Program-made: the position numbers and the translations under genes
Shown here: positions 46,127 to 58,212 of the stretch, piece after piece
Numbering within the stretch: position 1 is the stretch's first letter
Layout: each line of letters opens with the position of its first letter
Notes under the pieces: generated by a model
Databases searched by the model: none
What the model saw: the letters and a program-made list of their open reading frames with translations, nothing else
Told to the model about the DNA's origin: nothing
Source of the DNA: Hexactinellida sp. DTS-2022
Lineage: Eukaryota > Porifera > Hexactinellida
Reading direction: 5' to 3'
NCBI GenBank assembly: GCA_028753945.1
Contig: JAPNXP010000001.1
Coordinates: 5,942,501 to 6,006,500 of the forward strand
DNA: 64,000 nt

Positions 46127-49100
46127 CTATTTTGATTGTAGTTTCTGTAGTTTTCTTTTCGATCCGGTAGATTTTTCAATACATCGTTTCGAATTAAAAT
46201 TTCGGACTTTGTTCTTTAACAAACAATTGCTAGTAGAAAAAAGTATTTGATTGAGATACCATAAGAAAGGTGTTTGACATTTGGGACACGTAAATCTCCA
46301 GAATTGAAAATTCTCAAATTCTAGTCTTGAAATTGATAATTGAATAAGAATATTTCTGCTGCTTCTAATAACAAATTGTCGCATTAAAGAAAAGTTATGT
46401 TCTATTCTGAAAAGAATTCTCCATAAACTGGAGACCGCATTAATAACTTCATCAGAAGGATATTTAACCCCCCCTCGATCTGCTAACTCGATGAGAATCA
46501 AGTGAGAATCCTCACATTCAAGAGAAAGACTTTTGAGTTGGGTGAGTAAGGGCACACATTCAGGACACAGAGAAGTAGCGGCATAACTTTTTTCGAATAT
46601 AACTTAGACTTAAATATACTATGTATAGCATAACCAGCTATAAAGGTTAAGGCTTGACAAGTTTCTTTAATGGGTGAAAAATCAAAGTTTTAATGGAGAA
46701 TAAAATAGTAAGAGCTCAGATCTAGTTCAGGTTTCTCAACATTCTCAGTTTCAATGTCAACAGAAAAAGTGTTAACGAATTCCTTCAATGAAGTTTCAAA
46801 TGTATTATCTTGGCTTCGATAGAGTTTTAAAATGTTAGAGAGTTTTATCCGGCGTTCGCTTTCAAGAATTTGGCAAATGGATATATTGTAATTACAACCA
46901 GACATTAGCCTGTATACCCCAAAGTGTTTTTCTAGAGAATCGTTTTATAAGAAACATGTCAAGATATAAGAAAAACCACAAGCGTCACTGGTTAAGTAGT
47001 TCACAATTCTTGGTAAATGTATGAATTAAACTGGTAAATGTATGTGAGCTAAGTTTTCCATCTCTATCGATACAGTTGAGTGTCTTCCAATCCTGAAGCC
47101 ATGAAACAATTCTAGAAAAGAACTCAAAACGTTCATCCTGTAATGTGAAAACCCTTGAATCAGGATCGAGCAGGCGGATATTTTTCCCTGTACTTTGTAT
47201 GTTACACATTTTCCAAAACCGGGGTATAAGTGAAATAAATTGAGAAGTTTGATTTGAAATGTTATTCTTTTGATTGAATAACAAAACAGCATTGTATGTT
47301 GACTGATCCCATACCGCAAGAGCCAAAGGTACACTTTGCCTTTCAAGTGTGGATGGCCAAACGACTCTAGATGTTAATTTATGAGCTATCTTGGTATTTG
47401 AAAATTGTTCAAGCTTGTAAATATTTCTGAGATCGATGAAAGAAGCAGTTGAAATCTGATAAGGAAAAGTTCCACCAAAATAATGATCAATAGAAGGAAA
47501 ATTAAATGTTGTATTGGTTTCCTTTTGATTAATCCAGTTATTCCGGATACACTTAACTAGGGCTGAAACGAATATACCGAATATTCGTTCGAAATGATTG
47601 AACGAATATTCGTTCGTTTGCAAACGAATATTCGTTACGAAACGAATATTCGTTTGGACGAATATTAGAATGAAACGGATATTCGTTAACTAATTTTGGA
47701 CAACAACAAGACTTTTGTATAGCTTAGAGATATCGTAAATATATATTCCCACTTAAACTAGCTGATTATTAGTTAACTTGTGTATAATACACTATGTAAC
47801 TATTATTATACCATTGTAACATTATCAAAAACCTATTTTCCAATGTATTTTGTCTATAGAATTTGATTTAATGCTTAGTCATCCAAACGAACGAATATTC
47901 GAATATTCGTTCGTTTAGAAAAAGGTTCGTTCGTTAGATTTCGAATATTCGTTTCAGCCCTACACTTAACTATGCACCGGATCAAACATCAAAAAAATGG
48001 ATCTTGTAGGGTCTGAAGGGTTAGGACAAGTTATTCTAAATTAGATGAATTGTCAGCTAGTAATTTGAATAATCTAACGTTAAGTTGGTAATCGTCTGTA
48101 GAAATCGCTATTACTCTAAGATCACATTTCTCAATGTCAATAATAACTTGTTTTACTATTGGAAGTAATTCAGAGACTTTAGTATTGCAACAGGGGAGAA
48201 GTCTAACGATCTCTGACCACTTTGTGTAAAGTCCTGAAACTTGAAAAGCTAGTACAGTTTTAGCTGGGTCACATTCAGAAGATATGTCCTCTGCATCATC
48301 TAAATCCCAATTGATACAAGAGGATCCAAAAAAAATTCCACCTTTGTAAGTGTAATCGGTCTTCACATGAATTTGTCGAGCTGTAAAAGGGTATTCCTTT
48401 TATATTTGTTAAAAGCCTTACAATAAACTTTAAGATAGTCAATAAAATATGTATCTAATCCCATGTTTGAATATAGTCTTCGGAGTGTTGATGGATGAGG
48501 CAAAGAGAGGCATTCCAATGATTGCAGATAACGGTAACAACCAGAAGATATCAGTTGGGCTTTGAGACAGAACCAATGTTAACACGTTATACCGACGGTT
48601 AATTTTACTAAGTTTCAAATTTTCAAGTTGACATAGGATGAACTGTAGTCGAATAGAAATATCCTTTAATTCTTTCGTTTTCGTATCATCTTTCGTTTTC
48701 AACTTTTCCACTGTAAGTCTAACGGAATCTGTAGCTTGCATGATACCAACCTCAATCTCATCTTGTAGATGCGTATCAAGCTCTTCAATTAAATCAGAAA
48801 TCTGGCGGATATCAGTAATATCGGTAATTTTAGTCTTTATCTCAACTTCATTTAGAAAACATCTAACATGTAAAGAATCATAAATAAAGATTTGATGTGA
48901 CATGATTAGTAAATGTCCAGACAGTATCCTCTTGAAAACATTTATCGTTGTCGGGCCTCCGCGAAAATAGAACCATTGTTGAGCTAAATTTAATATTGAA
49001 TGCTTCTGTTCAATTTCTTCAATATTTGAAAGAGAGAACTTTTCATTTTCTGTTTTAGATTCAGCAAGACTCAGCTCAAGAGCTTTTTGAAAATGTCGAA

Positions 49101-49455
49101 AATCAATTACATTTCGGTCAAACCTTTCTGCATGTTCAGAAGTGCTCTCCAAATACGACGGACAATTGGGTAGATAAATAGGTTTGGCATTCTTCCGGAG
49201 TCCAGGTTTACGGGAAACTTTCTCAACGGTTCCATCTTGCTGAGGTATCTCAACATGAAGTAAAAGGTAATCGTCACCAAAGTGTTTCGCACAAATAAAT
49301 ACTCTGGTCAACTCTCATGCATCTTCACGATGTAAAAATTTAAGTCATTTATCCTGAGTATCTTTCGGCAAATGATTTAACATTTCAAATACTGGTGATA
49401 CTGTGTACCGTCGTAATTTGAGGTGCAATTTGCAACGCTGCATCTGTTTGGCATA
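46127..49455 (-). pseudogene. P-element/THAP9-like transposase (copy 7)
   Basis: From 49455 leftward it starts MPNRCSVANCTSNYDG, then in another frame HLPKDTQDK, FLHREDA and VFICAKHF, a THAP domain with two TGA codons at conserved tryptophans. Next come a helical region (49311-48439), an IHVKTDYTYKGG block and STDDYQLNVRLFKLL (second Asp, about 48080). Then follow KCIRNNWINQKE, SVPLALAV, NCELL, a weaker MSGCNYNISICQILESERR and a C-terminal KNKVRNFNSK. A hAT MITE (47558-47962) splits the RLFKLL-CIRNNW segment. Several frameshifts are present. The sub-lineage differs from copies 2-6. Confidence 0.85.
47558..47962. mobile_element. hAT MITE with GAATATTCGTTCG interior
   Basis: TAGGGCTGAAACGAATAT ends are inverted and flanked by a perfect 8-bp duplication CACTTAAC (47550-47557, 47963-47970). 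Subterminal parts are repeats of CGAATATTCGTT. It interrupts the P copy 7 coding region. Confidence 0.92.
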
Positions 49456-49539
49456 TTATTGCTATAAACTTATAAAGAGAAGTAATAATGTGTAATATAA
49501 AGACGAGCTATTAATTAGGCAGTAATAATTAATGTAATA

Positions 49540-49972
49540 CAGTCAACTCCCGTTATATCGAAGTCAAAGGGACTCTCTAAATTAATTCGATATAACCGAA
49601 ATTCGTTATAAGCGAATTCGCTATATACGAGATAAATTCCAAATTGATTTCGGATTTAGTTATAAACATTTAAACTAACGTGTAGAGAAACAATTTGATT
49701 TGATAATCAAACATCTTCATCTTTGGTTGAATATTGTAGAATGTTTACGTATTGGTGTTTTCTTTCGAAAATTGGAAATTTTGATTTCGATATAATTGAA
49801 CAATAATTAATGCATTCCAGGTCATGGGGATAAAAATTACTTCGATATATCCACTTCGATATAACCGGACTATATTGTACTCAAATTAAATAGGAAACAT
49901 TTGGGAGTTTAACTGAATTCGATATAACAGGTATTTCGATATAACCGTGTTCGTTATAACGGGAGTTTACTG
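49540..49972. mobile_element. Tigger-type MITE
   Basis: CAGTCAACTCCCGTTATATC at the left and its near mirror at the right, with TA on both sides. The interior repeats TTCGATATAACCG. The satellite-bearing element starts 3 bp after its right flank. Confidence 0.8.
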
Positions 49973-50107
49973 TAGGAAACCTCACCCAAACAGGTTAAAG
50001 GTACGCAGGCAAAAATGAATTAAATCAAAGGACAAAATCAATTAGGAAAAAATCAAAGCAATTAAAATCAAATTAAAATCAAATTAAAGAATCGATTCAA
50101 ATATTCT

Positions 50108-53100
50108 GCGTACCATTAACCTGTTTGGCGTACCATTAACCTGTTTGGCGTACCATTAACCTGTTTGGCGTACCATTAACCTCTTCGGTGTACCATTAAC
50201 CTCTTCGGTGTACCATTAACCTTTTCGGTGCACCATTAACCTCTTTGGCGTACCATTAACCTCTTTGGCGTACCATTAACCTGTTTGGCGTACAATTAAC
50301 CTGTTTGGCGTACAATAAACCTCTTCGGTGTACCATTAACCAGTTTGGTTCGGTGTACCATTAACCTCTTTGGCGTACCATTAACCTGTTGGTGTACCAT
50401 TAACCTGTTCGGCGTACCATTAACCTGTTTGGCGTACCATTAACCTCTTTGGCGTACCATTAACCTGTTGGTGTACCATTAACCTCTTCGGTGTACCATT
50501 ACCCTCTTTGGTGTACCATTAACCTCTTTGGTTCGGTGTACCATTAACCTCTTTGGTGTACCATTAACCTCTTTGGAGTACCATTAACCTCTTTGGAGTA
50601 CCATTAACCTCTTTGGAGTACCATTAACCTTTTCGGCGTACCATTAACCTCTTTGGTGTACCATTAACCTCTTTGGTGTACCATTAACCTCTTTGGTGTA
50701 CCATTAACCTCTTCGGTGTACCATTAACCTCTTTGGTGTACCATTAACCTCTTTGGTGTACCATTAACCTGTTTGGCGTACCATTAACCTTTTCGGCGTA
50801 CCATTAACCTCTTTGGTGTACCATTAACCTCTTCGGTGTACCATTAACCTCTTTGGTGTACCATTAACCTCTTTGGTGTACCATTAACCTGTTTGGCGTA
50901 TCATTAACCTTTTCGGCGTACCATTAACCTCTTTGGCGTACCATTAACCTCTTTGGTGTACTATTAACCTGTTTGGAGTACCATTAACCTGTTTGGTGTA
51001 CCATTAACCTGTTTGGTTTACCATTAATCTTATCGGCGTACCATTAACCTGTTCGGTGTACCATTAACCCCTTTGGTGTACCATTAACCTCTTTGGAGTA
51101 CCATTAACCTCTTTGACGTACCATTAACCTGTTTGGCGTACAATTAACCTGTTTGGCGTACCATTAACCTGTTTGGCGTACAATTAACCTGTTTGGCGTA
51201 CCATTAACCTCTTCGGTGTACCATTAACCTCTTCGGTGTACCATTAACCTCTTCGGTGTACCATTAACCTTTTCGGTGCACCATTAACCTCTTTGGCGTA
51301 CCATTAACCTCTTTGGCGTACCATTAACCTGTTTGGCGTACAATTAACCTGTTTGGCGTACAATAAACCTCTTCGGTGTACCATTAACCAGTTTGGTTCG
51401 GTGTACCATTAACCTCTTTGGCGTACCATTAACCTCTTTGGTGTACCATTAACCTCTTTGGTGTACCATTAACCTCTTTGGCGTACCATTAACCTGTTTG
51501 GCGTACCATTAACCTCTTTGGAGTACCATTAACCTCTTTGACGTACCATTAACCTGTTTGGCGTACAATTAACCTGTTTGGCGTACCATTAACCTGTTTG
51601 GCGTACAATTAACCTGTTTGGCGTACCATTAACCTCTTCGGTGTACCATTAACCTCTTCGGTGTACCATTAACCTCTTCGGTGTACCATTAACCTTTTCG
51701 GTGCACCATTAACCTCTTTGGCGTACCATTAACCTCTTTGGCGTACCATTAACCTGTTTGGCGTACAATTAACCTGTTTGGCGTACAATAAACCTCTTCG
51801 GTGTACCATTAACCAGTTTGGTTCGGTGTACCATTAACCTCTTTGGCGTACCATTAACCTCTTTGGTGTACCATTAACCTCTTTGGTGTACCATTAACCT
51901 ATTTGGCGTACCATTAACCTGTTTGGCGTACCATTAACCTCTTTGGTGTACCATTAACCTCTTTGGCGTACCATTAACCTCTTTGGTGTACCATTAACCT
52001 CTTCGGATTAACTTTTTCGGCGTACCATTAACCTGTTTGGAGTACCATTAACCTGTTTGGTGTACCATTAACCTGTTTGGTTTACCATTAATCTTATCGG
52101 CGTACCATTAACCTGTTCGGTGTACCATTAACCAGTTTGGTTCGGTGTACGATTAACCTCTTTGGTGTACCATTAACCTGTTTGGTGTACCATTAACCTG
52201 TTTGGTGTACCATTAACCTTTTCGGCGTACCATTAACCTTTTCGGCGTACCATTAACCTTTTCGGATTAACTTTTTCGGCGTACCATTAACCTGTTTGGC
52301 GTACCATTAACCTATTTGGGGTACCATTAACCTCTTCGGATTAACTTTTTCGGCGTACCATTAACCTGTTTGGCGTACCATTAACCTGTTTGGTGTACCA
52401 TTAACCTCTTCGGATTAACTTTTTCGGCGTACCATTAACCTATTTGACGTACCATTAACCTGTTTGGCGTACCATTAACCTGTTGGCGTACCATTAACCT
52501 CTTTGGTGTACCATTAACCTCTTCGGATTAACTTTTTCGGCGTACCATTAACCTGTTGGTGTACCATTAACCTGTTCGGCGTACCATTAACCTGTTTGGC
52601 GTACCATTAACCTGTTTGGCGTACCATTAACCTGTTGGCGTACCATTAACCTCTTTGGTGTACCATTAACCTCTTTGGTGTACCATTAACCTCTTTGGAG
52701 TACCATTAACCTCTTTGGTGTACCATTAACCTCTTTGGTGTACCATTAACCTCTTTGGAGTACCATTAACCTCTTTGGAGTACCATTAACCTCTTTGGTG
52801 TACCATTAACCTCTTTGGAGTACCATTAAACTCTTTGGTGTACCATTAACTTCTTTGGTGTACCATTAACCTGTTTGGTGTACCATTAACCTCTTTGGTG
52901 TACCATTAACCTCTTCGGATTAACTTTTTCGGCGTACCATTAACCTGTTGGTGTACCATTCACCTGTTGGTGTACCATTAACCTGTTCGGCGTACCATTA
53001 ACCTGTTTGGTTTACCATTAATCTTATCGGCGTACCATTAACCTGTTCGGTGTACCATTAACCTCTTTGGTGTACCATTAACCTCTTTGGAGTACCATTA

Positions 53101-55305
53101 ACCTCTTTGGTGTACCATTAACCTCTTTGGTGTACCATTAACCTCTTTGGAGTACCATTAACCTCTTTGGAGTACCATTAACCTCTTTGGTGTACCATTA
53201 ACCTCTTTGGAGTACCATTAAACTCTTTGGTGTACCATTAACTTCTTTGGTGTACCATTAACCTGTTTGGTGTACCATTAACCTCTTTGGTGTACCATTA
53301 ACCTCTTCGGTGTACCATTAACCTCTTTGGTGTACCATTAACCTGTTTGGCGTACCATTAACCTGTTTGGCGTACCATTAACCTTTTCGGCGTACCATTA
53401 ACCTCTTTGGCGTACCATTAACCTGTTGGTGTACCATTACCCTCTTTGGTGTACCATTAACCAGTTTGGTTCGGCGTACCATTAACCTCTTTGGTGTACC
53501 ATTAACCTCTTTGGAGTACAATTAACCTCTTTGGAGTACCATTAACCTTTTCGGCGTACCATTAACCTCTTTGGTGTACCATTAACCTTTGGTGTACCAT
53601 TAACCTCTTTGGTGTACCATTAACCTCTTTGGCGTACCATTAACCTCTTTGGTGTACCATTAACCTCTTTGGTGTACCATTAACCTGTTTGGCGTACCAT
53701 TAACCTCTTTGACGTACCATTAACCTGTTTGGCGTACAATTAACCTGTTTGGCGTACAATAAACCTCTTCGGTGTACCATTAACCAGTTTGGTTCGGTGT
53801 ACCATTAACCTTTTCGGCGTACCATTAACCTCTTTGGTGTACCATTAACCTGTTGGTGACCATTAACCTCTTTGGTGTACCATTAACCTCTTTGGCGTAC
53901 CATTAACCTCTTTGGTGTACCATTAACCTCTTCGGTGTACCATTAACCTCTTTGGTGTACCATTAACCTCTTTGGTGTACCATTAACCTGTTTGGAGTAC
54001 CATTAACCTGTTTGGCGTACAATAAACCTCTTCGGTGTACCATTAACCAGTTTGGTTGGTGTACCATTAACCTTTTCGGCGTACCATTAACCTCTTTGGT
54101 GTACCATTAACCTGTTGGCGTACCATTAACCTCTTTGGCGTACCATTAACCTGTTTGGCGTACAATTAACCTGTTTGGCGTACAATAAACCTCTTCGGTG
54201 TACCATTAACCAGTTTGGTTCGGTGTACCATTAACCTTTTCGGCGTACCATTAACCTCTTTGGTGTACCATTAACCTGTTGGTGACCATTAACCTCTTTG
54301 GTGTACCATTAACCTCTTTGGCGTACCATTAACCTCTTTGGTGTACCATTAACCTCTTCGGTGTACCATTAACCTCTTTGGTGTACCATTAACCTCTTTG
54401 GTGTACTATTAACCTGTTTGGAGTACCATTAACCTGTTTGGCGTACAATAAACCTCTTCGGTGTACCATTAACCAGTTTGGTTCGGTGTACCATTAACCT
54501 TTTCGGCGTACCATTAACCTCTTTGGTGTACCATTAACCTGTTGGCGTACCATTAACCTCTTTGGCGTACCATTAACCTGTTTGGCGTACAATTAACCTG
54601 TTTGGCGTACAATAAACCTCTTCGGTGTACCATTAACCAGTTTGGTTCGGTGTACCATTAACCTTTTCGGCGTACCATTAACCTGTTGGTGTACCATTAA
54701 CCTGTTCGGCGTACCATTAACCTCTTTGGCGTACCATTAACCTCTTTGGCGTACCATTAACCTGTTGGTGTACCATTAACCTGTTCGGCGTACCATTAAC
54801 CTGTTGGTGTACCATTAACCTGTTCGGTGTACCATTAACCTCTTTGGCGTACCATTAACCTCTTTGGCGTACCATTAACCTGTTGGTGTACCATTAACCT
54901 GTTCGGCGTACCATTAACCTCTTTGGCGTACCATTAACCTCTTTGGCGTACCATTAACCTGTTGGTGTACCATTAACCTCTTCGGTGTACCATTACCCTC
55001 TTTGGTGTACCATTAACCTCTTTGGTTCGGTGTACCATTAACCTCTTTGGTGTACCATTAACCTCTTTGGAGTACCATTAACCTCTTTGGTGTACCATTA
55101 ACCTGTTTGGTGTACCATTAACCTCTTTGGCGTACCATTAACCTTTTCGGCCTACCATTAACCTTTTCGGTGTACCATTAACCTCTTCGGTGTACCATTA
55201 ACCTCTTTGGCGTACCATTAACCTGTTCGGTGTACCATTAACCAGTTTGGTTCGGTGTACGATTAACCTGTTTGGTGTGCCATTAACCTGTTTGGTGTAC
55301 CATTA
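50108..55305. repeat. 20-bp satellite, roughly 250 units
   Basis: The unit is GTACCATTAACCTSTTYGGY with variants at four or five positions. Variant strings such as the one containing ACAATAAACCTCTTCGGTG followed by AACCAGTTTGGTTCGG recur in blocks (for example near 50300, 51360, 51790, 53760, 54010, 54190, 54440 and 54610). This shows higher-order structure. No coding frame of note is present. Confidence 0.95.
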
Positions 55306-55315
55306 ACCTCACCAC

Positions 55316-55732
55316 ACACGATGCAAATTTGTTGCATGCAACAAGGTAACATCACGGTACAACAATGTGCATGCAACACAATTTCGTGCAACATTGTTGC
55401 ATGCAACATTTACTTTAGAGCGACAATGTTGCATGGAAATTACTCAAATACAAATGGAATAAATATTATTTTAAATCATTCTAGGTGGCTTGATTAATGG
55501 TACTGAGAAAGTGAGCAGTAAATTAAATAGGTACACTAGAAAGTCATGAACTTGTGAATTCTTCAATTGTTTTGAGAAGGTGAAAAATTCAAACGAAAAT
55601 AATCTGAAAAACATGTACTGAATTTCCATATTTGCGTGCAACAAAGTTACACGAAAATTGATCATTTTGCATGCAAAACAACATTCACGGTGCAACATTT
55701 CAACATACACGATGCAACTTTGTTGCATCGTA
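55316..55732. mobile_element. GATGCAA-type MITE inside the satellite
   Basis: ACGATGCAAATTTGTTGCAT at the left and a mirror ending TTGTTGCATCGT at the right enclose TGTTGCATGCAACA repeats. Satellite units resume on the right (55745), so it is an insertion into the array. Confidence 0.7.
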
Positions 55733-56068
55733 TTTGGTAGGCTTTAACCTCTTCGGCGTACCATTAACCTATTTGGCGTACCATTAACCTTTTCGGCATA
55801 CCCTTAACTCAGCATTCAGTGTAGCATTAACATCCTTGAGTTTTAATATTTAAGACTACTTATTCTTGCATAATTCCTAATTTAACTAGTCCATTCAAAT
55901 TCTTATGCGTACCTTTAACCTGTTTGGGTGAGGTTTACAGTAGTAATAAACAATAATTTTATACAAAAGCTAATACTAGCTCTATAGTGGGGCAGCCATA
56001 ACAGCCATATTGGAGTGAATTGTTCAATTTTTGATACAAGCATGAAAATTGGCACAGACATAGATAAA

Positions 56069-56971
56069 TCTATATTATTAAATCTCGATTGTTGTGTGTT
56101 TGTGTGTGTGTGTGTGTGTTTGTTTGTCCGGATTGTATTAAAGTGATGGGGGAATAGAAACCGCATTTATATATGAGATATAAACTAACTTTCAAATGTT
56201 ATAATTGGTAAACAAAAGTTATAAGGGGTAAACAAGTATGCTGAACACGAATTTCGCGTTTATAAATTTCTCATATTAATATTTGTTGTTGTTGTTTACA
56301 CAAAATAGGTAAACAAATTAATGAAAATTCAAAATCAACCTAGAAGTTAGCTTTCAACGGGTATTATAGGTAAGCAAGTATGCTGAACACGAATTTCGCA
56401 TTTATAAATTTATAATATTAATATTTGTTGTTGTTGTTTACACAAACAGGTAAACAAATTGATGAAATTCAAAATCAACCTAGAAGTTAGCTTTCAACGG
56501 GTATTATAGGTAAATAAGTATGCCGAACACGAATTTCGCGTTTATAAATTTCTCATATTAATATTTGTTGTTGTTGTTTACACAAAATAGGTAAACAAAT
56601 TAATGAAAATTCAAAATCAACCTAGAAGTTAGCTTTCAACGGGTATTATAGGTAAGCAAGTATGCTGAACACGAATTTCGCATTTATAAATTTATAATAT
56701 TAATATTTGTTGTTGTTGTTTACACAAACAGGTAAACAAATTGATGAAATTCCAAATCAACCTAGAAGTTAGCTTTCAACGGGTATTATAGGTAAACAAG
56801 TATGCTGGACACGAATTTCGCGCCTATAAATTTATAATATGAATATTTATTGTTGTTGTTTACACAAAATATGTAATCAATTGTTTAGTGAGAAGTAAGG
56901 CCGCGTAGCGGCCGTTAACTTAAGGTGCGTAGCACCGATCTGTCGCAAAGCGACCGAGACCGAAGGGCTCG
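56069..56971 (+). mobile_element. Helitron-like element, copy 2, with exact empty site
   Basis: Starts TCTATATTATTAAATCTCG and ends CCGAAGGGCTCG. The opposite arm of the foldback (about 61868-61886) preserves the uninterrupted GATAAATATATTATAAAAAG. The insertion therefore lies between A and T and made no duplication, the Helitron signature. The interior has four to five repeats of about 145-150 bp. The end is CTCG rather than the usual CTRR. Confidence 0.8.
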
Positions 56972-57760
56972 TATATTATAAAAAGATATGGATATGGAGG
57001 CATCACGAAATTTTAATATTTTCAAGATGGCGGCCAAAATTGTCGGAAAGTGTCGGACAAAAGCCCGCTCTCGCGAATACTTGTTAAATGACCTCGTAGA
57101 GTGTTTGTATGCACATAGTTATTCTCAAATGACTGTGCGGTGAAGAAAGAGGGGTCACTCGATGGGGTAGAATCAATATTTGAGAATGGAATGTATCACA
57201 TTCCAGCGTTGTCAAGGAATGTCATCCCTCCGAAATATGGTCATGTGACCCCTATAATGACTGGAAATCTTATGCTGGTTACGAACATCAGCATTACACA
57301 TTTATTAAACTTCAATTGACAGAGTTAATTTGCTTTTGTATACATATATGTACTACAGTATAACTTGGGTTATGACGTACTTCGGCTTAGTAGGTACTGA
57401 TTTTTTAAATCATTTAGTAAATTTATATGTATCTCAATATAATGTAAAGTCAGTTAGTACTGTATAAATCAAATAATTACTTTTCGTTTCTTCTATTTCG
57501 GCTATTTTGCCCTAATCTATTTCCCGTTCATGATAACAAATTGGTATCAACCGTTGTTATTCGAATTGAAGATTCTTTGAAAGGTCCAAAAATTGTGTTC
57601 ATAGTAACCGGAAATTCGCATTATCCGTGTTCGTACAAATGAGGTTATACTGTCTATTTAAATTTTTGAATTTCATTAGGATTAATTTCAGTTTAAGCGC
57701 TCAAAGATATTTTAGGCGAGAACAATCAGGGGCTAAGGATTTTAAGAAACTATTGATAAA

Positions 57761-58158
57761 TCTATATTATTAAAACTCTACTGTTTTTATCTTTGTTTGT
57801 GTGTGTGTGTACCACTGTGTGTGTTTGTTTGTCCAGGTTGCTTTAAAGTGATTGGGGAATAGAAACTGCATTTATATACCAAGATAGAGCTAACTTCCAA
57901 ATGTTATAATAGGTAAACAAGTATGCTGATTTCAAATTTCGCATTTTAAAATTTTTAATATGAATAGTATTATTGTTGTTGTTTGCAATAAAGATAACAA
58001 ATTATTGTAAATTCAAAATCACCCTAGAAGTTTGCTTTCAAGTGGTGTTAAATGTAAACAAGTTAAAAGTATGGCAATGGTAGGAAGGGATGTTTTACTA
58101 ACTCTATCATCAATGATTTAGTGAGGAGTTAGGCCGCATAGTGGCAGTTAAGGAAATC
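57761..58158 (+). mobile_element. Helitron-like element, truncated copy 3
   Basis: Begins TCTATATTATTAAAACTC after an A, with the same GT-rich stretch and GTAAACAAGTATGCTGA repeat. It ends near GGCCGCATAGTGGCAGTTAA without the last hairpin. Confidence 0.65.
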
Positions 58159-58212
58159 GAATACACAATATTGATTTCTATTAAAATATGGCTAAGATCT
58201 TTACATGCATGC

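Larger units (their letters stand above)
49975..55936. mobile_element. Inverted-repeat-bounded satellite element
   Basis: AAACCTCACCCAAACAGG followed by TTAAAGGTACGC stands at the left (49978-50008) and, inverted, at the right (about 55905-55930). Between them lie about 90 bp of AATCAAATT-rich sequence, the 20-bp satellite, a MITE and a unique right arm (55800-55905). The satellite unit is nearly the terminal sequence (CAAACAGGTTAATGGTACGC in complement). A relative with the same right arm lies inverted at 62960-63845. Confidence 0.75.

Noticed and set aside
50108..55305. Possible CRISPR-like array of 20-bp repeats
   Set aside because: Units are head to tail with no unique spacers, and the context is eukaryotic transposons; it is a satellite.
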